The notes under the pieces were generated by a model. It searched no databases. It was not told where the DNA came from and saw only the letters and a list, made by a program, of their open reading frames with translations. This document shows positions 1-5,300 of a DNA stretch of 7,105 nucleotides, piece after piece (positions within the stretch are counted from its first letter, which is position 1; the number at the start of each line of letters is the position of its first letter). The translations under genes and the position numbers were made by a program. The stretch is from Bacillota bacterium. Lineage in GTDB: Bacteria > Bacillota > Clostridia > Oscillospirales > Acutalibacteraceae. The stretch is taken from positions 1 through 7,105 of the forward strand of contig WQTL01000396.1 in NCBI GenBank assembly GCA_009786275.1. The letters run 5' to 3'.

Positions 1-39
1 CTCTTCGTATTCGGTCATGCAGCCCAGGCAGCGGGTCAT
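1..39 (-). CDS. Start of a gene with a Cys-rich (zinc-ribbon-like) N-terminus (3' part outside window)
   Basis: An ATG at 39-37 opens MTRCLGCMTEYEE before the edge. The CxxC (C4, C7) followed by an acidic/aromatic stretch is how many clostridial proteins with an N-terminal zinc ribbon begin, often 'M.RCL.CM..Y......CP.CG', including some serine/threonine kinases and FHA-type proteins. The ribosome site AGGA (49-46) is 6 bases upstream, with a second AGG-rich stretch at 57-51, which supports a real start. Only 13 residues are visible, so the rest of the protein cannot be named. Confidence 0.6.
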   Translation of the reverse strand, partial: MTRCLGCMTEYEE

Positions 40-186
40 GGGGGTTCCTGCTTTCCTAAATGTGATTCTGCTACGCTGATAAGCAAGGGAAGTGTGCAGC
101 GTCGTCCGCATTGTGTACGGTGGCAGGGATGTTGAGGCTGTGCTGGGGGAGACGCCGGGGGAATAACCCAAATGCAATGTGACGAG
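40..186. other. Non-coding stretch upstream of the left-edge gene
   Basis: No supported coding frame. It presumably carries the promoter of the minus-strand gene starting at 39, but I see only weak matches (a TTGCTT with no good -10 partner at 17 bases), so no promoter is called. With the orphan frame and the hairpin it makes up the 413-base gap (40-452) between intact genes. Confidence 0.5.
46..49 (-). promoter_or_regulatory. Ribosome binding site of the left-edge gene
   Basis: AGGA within GCAGGAACCCCC, 6 bases before the ATG at 39. It is the main reason for treating the short edge frame as a real gene start. Confidence 0.5.
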
Positions 187-360
187 TTAGCGAGTTTTTG
201 TGTATACGGTACCACTAATTGGTGCAGCCAGCATGGCGGGGCGGATACCGCCAGCCCTATCATTGACATTGAGACCACCGAGGTCGAAAGAGCCGTCACC
301 GTTGGCATACGCGGCACGGTTGGTAAGGCTGCCATTTTGCGTTTCAGTATATGATGACAT
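187..360 (-). pseudogene. Orphan 57-codon frame resembling the C-terminus of a DUF6273/SUMF1-type protein
   Basis: An ATG at 360-358 opens 57 codons ending with TAA at 187-189. The text contains RAAYANGDGSFDLGGLNV (15-32) and a terminal GGIRPAM (37-43). This resembles the closing strands of DUF6273 and related C-type-lectin/formylglycine-enzyme-like domains, where 'AAYV..DG.....G..V....GVRPAL' is a recurring ending. An in-frame TAA sits two codons upstream of the ATG and there is no ribosome site, so it is more likely a decayed 3' fragment than a working small gene. The assignment is from memory of the motif and is tentative; it could be a chance frame. Confidence 0.4.
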
Positions 361-400
361 ATTTTAGGGGAAAATGCAATAGTTTTGCGGGCATAATTTT

Positions 401-427
401 GTCCCCCTCACGGCTTCGTGGGGGGAC
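401..427. other. Strong GC-rich hairpin downstream of the DUF1848 gene
   Basis: The arms GTCCCCC (401-407) and GGGGGAC (421-427) pair fully. After a bulged T408, CACG (409-412) pairs with CGTG (417-420) around the loop GCTT. The stem has 11 base pairs. It starts 26 bases past the DUF1848 stop on the minus strand, a position suited to ending transcription or protecting the 3' end. The minus-strand sequence after it is AAAATTATG, not a T-run, so it is not a canonical intrinsic terminator. A weak second hairpin (376-388, 4-bp stem GCAA/TTGC) follows, with ATTTT after it. The pair might act as a terminator, or the hairpin may be a dispersed genomic repeat. Confidence 0.6.
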
Positions 428-452
428 GGCGCGGCTAACGAACGTTGCTCCT

Positions 453-1373
453 TTATGTAAACAAGCTGAGCTGTTCCTCTTTCCAGGACCGCGCTTCCCG
501 CGTGACGATCTTCTCCCCCGGCGTAAGCTCACCCATCAGCAATTCCCCCGCAGGGTCATGCCGCCGCGTGTTCGCCGCAGCGGAACCCGCGCTGTGGTTG
601 GCATAGCAGTACACGCAGCCGTTGCCGCAGGTGTTGTACACGCCGATATCCACGCTGGCCAGGCAGCCGCAGCTGGGGCGCTGGTTTTTGTCCTGGGGTG
701 CGGCGATTTTGCAGCCGCAGAGGGCTTCGACAGTCGTACGGTCGATGCAGCTGGCCCGCCGGATGCCGTATGGCGAGAGGTCTGTCTTCTCGCAGCAGGC
801 CTTGACCGGCAGGCCGTATTGCCCGGCGATTTCCGCGAAGCGCCCCGCAAGCTCGGCTATTTCGTCTTCCGTGACGCGCCGGATCAGCGGGGTTTTCAGT
901 TTGGGGTACAGGATCACAAAGCTGATGGTCACCTGGGGCGTGTGCCGGTGCAGCTTTTCGCACAGGCGGTTGAATTGTTCGGCGTGCCAGGCGATATCCA
1001 GCCGATCATTCAAAATGATGGGGTCATATCGCCACAGCACCGGGCAGCGCTTACTCAGTTCGACGAAGGTTTTTACGATTGCGTCTTTATCCCGCAAATT
1101 TTTCTCAAGCGTACGATCATAGGGTGTGAGCGTAAACTGAAAATAGTAACGATGGCCCATGCGGTCGATTTCCGGCAGGCGAGGCAGCAGGGGCAGCGGA
1201 TCTTTCGTCCAAAACGCGACGCAGTCCACCGCGTCCCTTGATGTCGGGACGCGGCGGATTTGCGCGTGGTTCATGGGGTTGCGGGCCAGGGCATAGCCCG
1301 CGCGCAGGCGGTTCAGCAGCCAGTCGGCGTAGAACGCGGGGATATCCGTGCGGCGGGAGGCTGAGAGGATCAT
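453..1373 (-). CDS. DUF1848 family protein, radical-SAM-like with C-terminal CxxxCxxC
   Basis: A complete 306-residue protein. It has the family's N-terminus MILSASRRTDIPAFY, the FWTKDP motif (54-59), LWRYDPI (113-119), a central barrel-like region, and the C-terminal block KNQRPSCGC (229-237), YNTCGNGCVYCYAN (246-259) and the usual ending EEQLSLF. C249, C253 and C256 form CxxxCxxC, the pattern that binds a 4Fe-4S cluster in radical SAM enzymes, but placed near the C-terminus instead of the N-terminus. C209, C219, C221, C235 and C237 could bind a second cluster or zinc. Length and both ends fit a full family member. The start has AGGGAG at 1389-1384, 10 bases upstream. No signal peptide, so cytoplasmic. 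It follows the Memo gene by 55 bases and is probably co-transcribed. The family's reaction is, to my knowledge, uncharacterised. Confidence 0.93.
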   Translation of the reverse strand: MILSASRRTDIPAFYADWLLNRLRAGYALARNPMNHAQIRRVPTSRDAVDCVAFWTKDPLPLLPRLPEIDRMGHRYYFQFTLTPYDRTLEKNLRDKDAIVKTFVELSKRCPVLWRYDPIILNDRLDIAWHAEQFNRLCEKLHRHTPQVTISFVILYPKLKTPLIRRVTEDEIAELAGRFAEIAGQYGLPVKACCEKTDLSPYGIRRASCIDRTTVEALCGCKIAAPQDKNQRPSCGCLASVDIGVYNTCGNGCVYCYANHSAGSAAANTRRHDPAGELLMGELTPGEKIVTREARSWKEEQLSLFT

Positions 1374-1383
1374 TGTATGGCTT

Positions 1384-1389
1384 CTCCCT
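1384..1389 (-). promoter_or_regulatory. Ribosome binding site of the DUF1848 gene
   Basis: AGGGAG on the minus strand, 10 bases before the ATG at 1373. It supports the start that gives the conserved MILSASRRTD beginning. Confidence 0.6.
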
Positions 1390-1428
1390 GTGTTATGTGA
1401 TACTAACGGCCGTGCGTCTCCTTCGTTT

Positions 1429-2298
1429 TCATTCCCCGCAAAACGCGATCGTCATGTAGCCTGTGGCCGCTGGCACCTCCCTGCCCAGCAGCTCGGTGCT
1501 GTTGGCGCTTTCGATGAACTCCACGGCGCAGCCGCTGTCCTTCATCCGCTGCAGCAAGGTCCCCAGCAGCACCGGCGCGTCCACGTAGGTGGCGTCGAGG
1601 TTCAGCACGCCCGCCGCGTCGTAGATCCGTATGCACTCCCGCATCGACGCGCGCCGATGCTGTTCTTCACGCGATGGCAGGCCGTGGGAGAAATCGATGG
1701 AGGCCACGACGACCGTATCGGGGCCCGCAAGCTCGCAGAGCGTATCGATGGCCAGCTTCGCGGCGCCGAAGGTAACGCCCTTCTGGAAGATGACCGGCAC
1801 AGCCTTCGCCCCGGGGAGGTAGCGGGCCAGCAGCGGCATGAGGATCCCCACGCTGTGCTCGGTCACGAACAGCGCGTCCTCGGTCCCCGCCAATCCCCTG
1901 CCCTCCAGCACGCGGATCAGGTCCTCCCGGGGCAGCACTATGCCGTCGTACGCGGAAAACGCGGCGTAGGTGGTCGTGATTTTCGGCCCGTTCTTCGTGT
2001 GGTTCGGCCCGACCAGGATCACCGTCTTGGGGTTCAGCGCCGCCAGCCCGGCAATCACCTCCGCCGCCATGCGGATGGACTCCCCGCCGTGGGGCACGAT
2101 GACCGCCTTCGTGCCCGGCGGGAGTATTACGGGGTTGGGGGCGTCCAGCTCGTTCTCGCGCACGAAGCAATCGGTCTTGACTATTTTGTTGTATGGCACG
2201 CGCGTGATGGATTCGGGCTCCGGTTCCTCCGTCACCGCGCAGGCGCAGAGAAAAATCAACAACCCCAAGAAAGCGCACTTATATTTCTGCATTCTCAT
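1429..2298 (-). CDS. Memo-family (AmmeMemoRadiSam system protein B-like) lipoprotein
   Basis: A complete 289-residue protein. The N-terminus MRMQKYK is followed by a hydrophobic stretch and the lipobox LCAC (17-20), then an acidic linker TEEPEPES, so it is predicted to be exported and lipid-anchored at Cys20. The rest matches the Memo fold (related to class III extradiol dioxygenases): VPHGG (68-72), VGPNH (96-100), TEHSVGILMPLL (146-157), SIDFSH (200-205) and TGYMTIAF (279-286). H70, H100 and H205 line up with the metal/active-site His residues known from human MEMO1 (H49, H81, H192); the position near MEMO1 C244 is Ser/Thr here. It starts 10 bases after the A2M stop with no strong ribosome site, which suggests translational coupling; ATG codon 3 is an alternative start. 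No AMMECR1 or AmrS-type gene is visible. Substrate unknown. Confidence 0.92.
   Translation of the reverse strand: MRMQKYKCAFLGLLIFLCACAVTEEPEPESITRVPYNKIVKTDCFVRENELDAPNPVILPPGTKAVIVPHGGESIRMAAEVIAGLAALNPKTVILVGPNHTKNGPKITTTYAAFSAYDGIVLPREDLIRVLEGRGLAGTEDALFVTEHSVGILMPLLARYLPGAKAVPVIFQKGVTFGAAKLAIDTLCELAGPDTVVVASIDFSHGLPSREEQHRRASMRECIRIYDAAGVLNLDATYVDAPVLLGTLLQRMKDSGCAVEFIESANSTELLGREVPAATGYMTIAFCGE
2239..2298 (-). other. Lipoprotein signal peptide of the Memo-family protein
   Basis: Codons 1-20 encode a short basic region (R2, K5, K7), a hydrophobic core (residues 9-17, AFLGLLIFL) and the lipobox L17-C18-A19-C20. Cleavage before Cys20 would leave an acidic, Pro-rich tether. Cys at the -2 position is less usual than Ala or Ser, but the overall pattern is clear. 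Confidence 0.8.
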
Positions 2299-2318
2299 TT
2301 CTAATTTCTCATTTGATC
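2291..2318 (-). repeat. Imperfect 14-base tandem repeat at the A2M/Memo gene junction
   Basis: The 9-mer ttctcattt (plus strand) occurs at 2292-2300 and again at 2306-2314, exactly 14 bases apart, inside two adjacent similar 14-base units. The right-hand copy contains the A2M stop in the form ATGA; the left-hand copy contains the Memo start, also as ATGA. It looks like a small local duplication spanning a stop/start overlap. Confidence 0.6.
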
Positions 2319-5300
2319 GTCACCGCGCCGCCTTCGATCGAGGCGGTGAACTCCGGCTTGTCGGTGTTGGTGATGTAGGTGCCCTCGCTGCGGAAGGCGC
2401 CGGTCATCACCGGGCGGGCGGTGAAGCGGAAGGTATCGCTCCCGGCGTCTTTGCTTTTGTAGACCGTGAACGTGACCTGCTGCCCCTTCACCTCCGAAAC
2501 CCATACGCGCTGCCCCCGCCTCCACACCAGGCCGGAGAACTCCAGGCCCGCGGGCAATACGTGCACGATGTTGTAGCAGCCGTCGGGGGCGGCGGCGTCA
2601 ATGCTGTAGCTGACCGCGCCGTAGGCCGTGCCGGTCTGCGCCATGTCGATTTCGTCGTATATCTGCGAGACGCTCAGCGCCGCGTTGCCGCCTTCGGGGA
2701 AGCCCGGGGCGAGGTAGCCGGCCGTGACCTCGATATCATCACTGACATCGCTGAAACGGATGGCGCGCAGCTGCTCCGCCGTGAGCAGGACGGAATGGCT
2801 CAGGAAGAGGCTGACCTGCTTTTTCTTGCCGTCCAGTGTATAGGTGAAGGAGGCGCAGTCGGGGTTCACGCTTTGGGCCTTGTGGCGCAGCACCAGCAGC
2901 TGCTGCAGCAGATAGTGATCCTCCGCGCCCCGGTTTTCCAGCACGTACTGGAACAGCGGCCCGCCCTCCGGCATGTCGAGCAGCATGGCCGCCACGGCGA
3001 GATTGGCCGTACAGCGGACGGTGTCCTCGCGGATTTCCTGGCGCACGTACATCGTCTGGCCGGCCTTGTCGCAGAACGCGGCCGCGTATTCGCTCACCAT
3101 GGCTTTCGCGGCGCTGCCGTTGCCGATGAACACCTGCGCCAGGGCCAGGTAAATCCGGTCCTCCCACGGAAGATCGTCCTGCGCCAGCTCGTTGATGTCC
3201 TGCATCACGGGCTCCTTCAGGGCGGCAAGGCCCATCAGGGCCAGGGCCTTCCATGCCCCGCCCAACTGGCTGCGGAGATACTGCGCGGCGGCGGGCTTGC
3301 TGAAGGCTTCGGCCATGGCGGCGCAGGCCCAGGCCGTGGTGAGGAGGGTTTCGTAGTCACTCACGTCGCCGTAGGTGAATGGGGCGATGCTGCCGTTGGA
3401 GCGCTGGTACTGCGGTATCGTCTCGGCGTAGTCGCTGCCGTACCAGCCGTATTCCCCGGAGGAAACCGCCGCCAGGACCTCCCGCGCGGCCTGTTTGGCG
3501 ATGAGCTGCTCGGCCCGTATGGAGCTCCCGCACAGGATGCGCCACAGCCCGCGCATGACCTGCGACTTCTGCCTGTCCGTGAAGGTCAGGTGCACCGTGC
3601 CCCTGGCGGGGATACCGAATTTCGTGCCCTCCGCAAGCGCGAGGGTCTGGGTCTCCATGTGGTCCGCGATGCCGTCGGCCACGGTGAACTTCACGGTAAG
3701 CTTGTCTTTGTATTCGCCGTATTCGCCGGTGACGCTTAAGGTGTGCTCGCCCGGCTTGAGGGCGGGCAGGGGCATCTCGTACCAGACGGAGGGCTTGGCG
3801 CTCTCTGTCTGCTTGAATTGGAGGGTGGGAATCTCCACGGTGTATTTCACGCTGCCGCCGTCCAGGGCCGTGCCCGCGTTGCGTATGCCCAGCGTCGGCT
3901 TGTCGCCGGTGAGGAAGGCCTCGCCCATGCGGATATCCACGAAGAAGGGCAGCGTGACGATGAGGTTGGCCCGCCCGCTGCCGGCCATGACGTCGCCCGG
4001 TCGGAAGGCCTGCCAAAACAGCCGCCAGGAGGTGACGTTGTCGGGCAGCTTGACCTCGGCGGAGGCCTGGCCCTTTTTGTCGGTGACGACGGTCTCGAAC
4101 AGGGCGGTGTCCCGGATGTCCGAGCGGTCGCTGTCGCCGCCGCCGTCGTCGCCCTTCTCGCCGCCGCCGGTGTTGCGCACCAGGATGTGGCTGATGGACG
4201 TGGCCGGGTAGAAGCCGTAGGTATCCCCGAAGATCTCCGCGATGTCGGAGTACTCCTCGCGCAGGGCCAGCAGGGCCTCGTCCACCATATTGAGGTTCAC
4301 CGTGCCCTGCACGGGGTTCCCGTCGGGGCCGGTGAGCCTCAGCTTCAGCTTCGCGGTCTCGCCGGGGCGGTAGCTGTCCTTGTCGGGCGTGACCTCCAAC
4401 CGCAGCGCGCGGCTGTCTGTGTCGATGCTCACCGAGTAGGGGTACCAGTGCTCCACGTACTCCCTGCCGTCGAACAGCACGCCGTACACGTTGATGTTGG
4501 GCAGCACTTTGCCGTCGAAGGTGAACTCCAGCAGGTTTTCCTTCGAAACAGTACTGTCAAGTATCTTATCACTTGCGCGCACGAACAGCACCGCGCCGTC
4601 CCCGGCCTCGATGGGCGCGCCCTCGCCGTAGTTCTCGTAGACGGACAGGGACACCTTGTCGCCCACGGCGTAGGCGTCCTTGCCGTCATTGTCCCGGACA
4701 TAGGCGGTCTTGCCGAAGTCGTAGTTGTAGCGGTCGTGGTACTTGCCGTAGTACCAGGCCTCGCGCTCGAAGGCGCGGCCCTTGCTGTCCTTGCCCTCGA
4801 TTTTGAGGATGTATTCCCCGTCGGGGGTCAGGGGCAGCGGGAAGCTCTGGTTGTCCTTGCCCTTGACCGTGAGGGTCTTGCTGCCCTCGCGCTTCTCGAT
4901 GCGCTCGTAGTCGTAGTCGAAATATTCCGCGTAGGTCTTGGTGTAGGGGTCGTAGCGCTTGCCCAGGGAGGTCTTGGTCTCCTTGTAGGTGACGCGGGTC
5001 CAGGTGACCTTCAGGGGCAGGCTGCCGGAGAAGTCCTTCAGGTGCTTGTTGTCCCCGTACCACTCGATGTAGTCCAGGCCTGTGAAATCCACCGTGAAGG
5101 CCTGTATGTCCAGGCTGACGGCGCTGCCCTCCCGCTTCGCCCGGGCCTCGATCTCCACGTCGCTGTTCACGCTCTGGACGTAGGCGTGCTCGTAGACCCG
5201 CCCGATCTCGGGCAGCTCGGCCTCCGCGCTGATCCCCCGGTAGGTCACCAGGCTGTCGGATTCCCGGGACACGCTGATTTTCTTCTTCGCCTTGCCGAAG

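Noticed and set aside
36..335. A 99-codon minus-strand frame beginning MAALPTVPRMPTV
   Set aside because: It overlaps the RBS and ATG of the left-edge gene and has a biased, domain-free composition. A different frame of the same strand (360-187) gives the more protein-like text.
172..354. A 60-codon plus-strand frame
   Set aside because: No ribosome site and no recognisable family; antisense to the orphan fragment.
401..427. Calling the hairpin a rho-independent terminator
   Set aside because: Neither strand has a T-run right after the stem, so only a hairpin is claimed.
351..1241. A 296-codon plus-strand frame opposite the DUF1848 gene
   Set aside because: The minus-strand product has full-length family motifs; the plus-strand translation has none and runs through the hairpin.
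1403..1432. A nine-codon frame (MKTKETHGR) overlapping the Memo stop as ATGA
   Set aside because: The upstream GGGGA is too close to the ATG to act as a ribosome site, and nothing suggests a leader-peptide role.
453..2298. A canonical AmmeMemoRadiSam system
   Set aside because: Only the Memo component is present; there is no AMMECR1 gene, and the CxxxCxxC protein is DUF1848, not the system's usual radical SAM enzyme.
1970..3739. A 589-codon plus-strand frame antisense to the A2M and Memo genes
   Set aside because: It is rich in His, Gly, Arg and Ala with no recognisable domain, and lies opposite two well-supported family genes. High GC at third positions produces such antisense frames.
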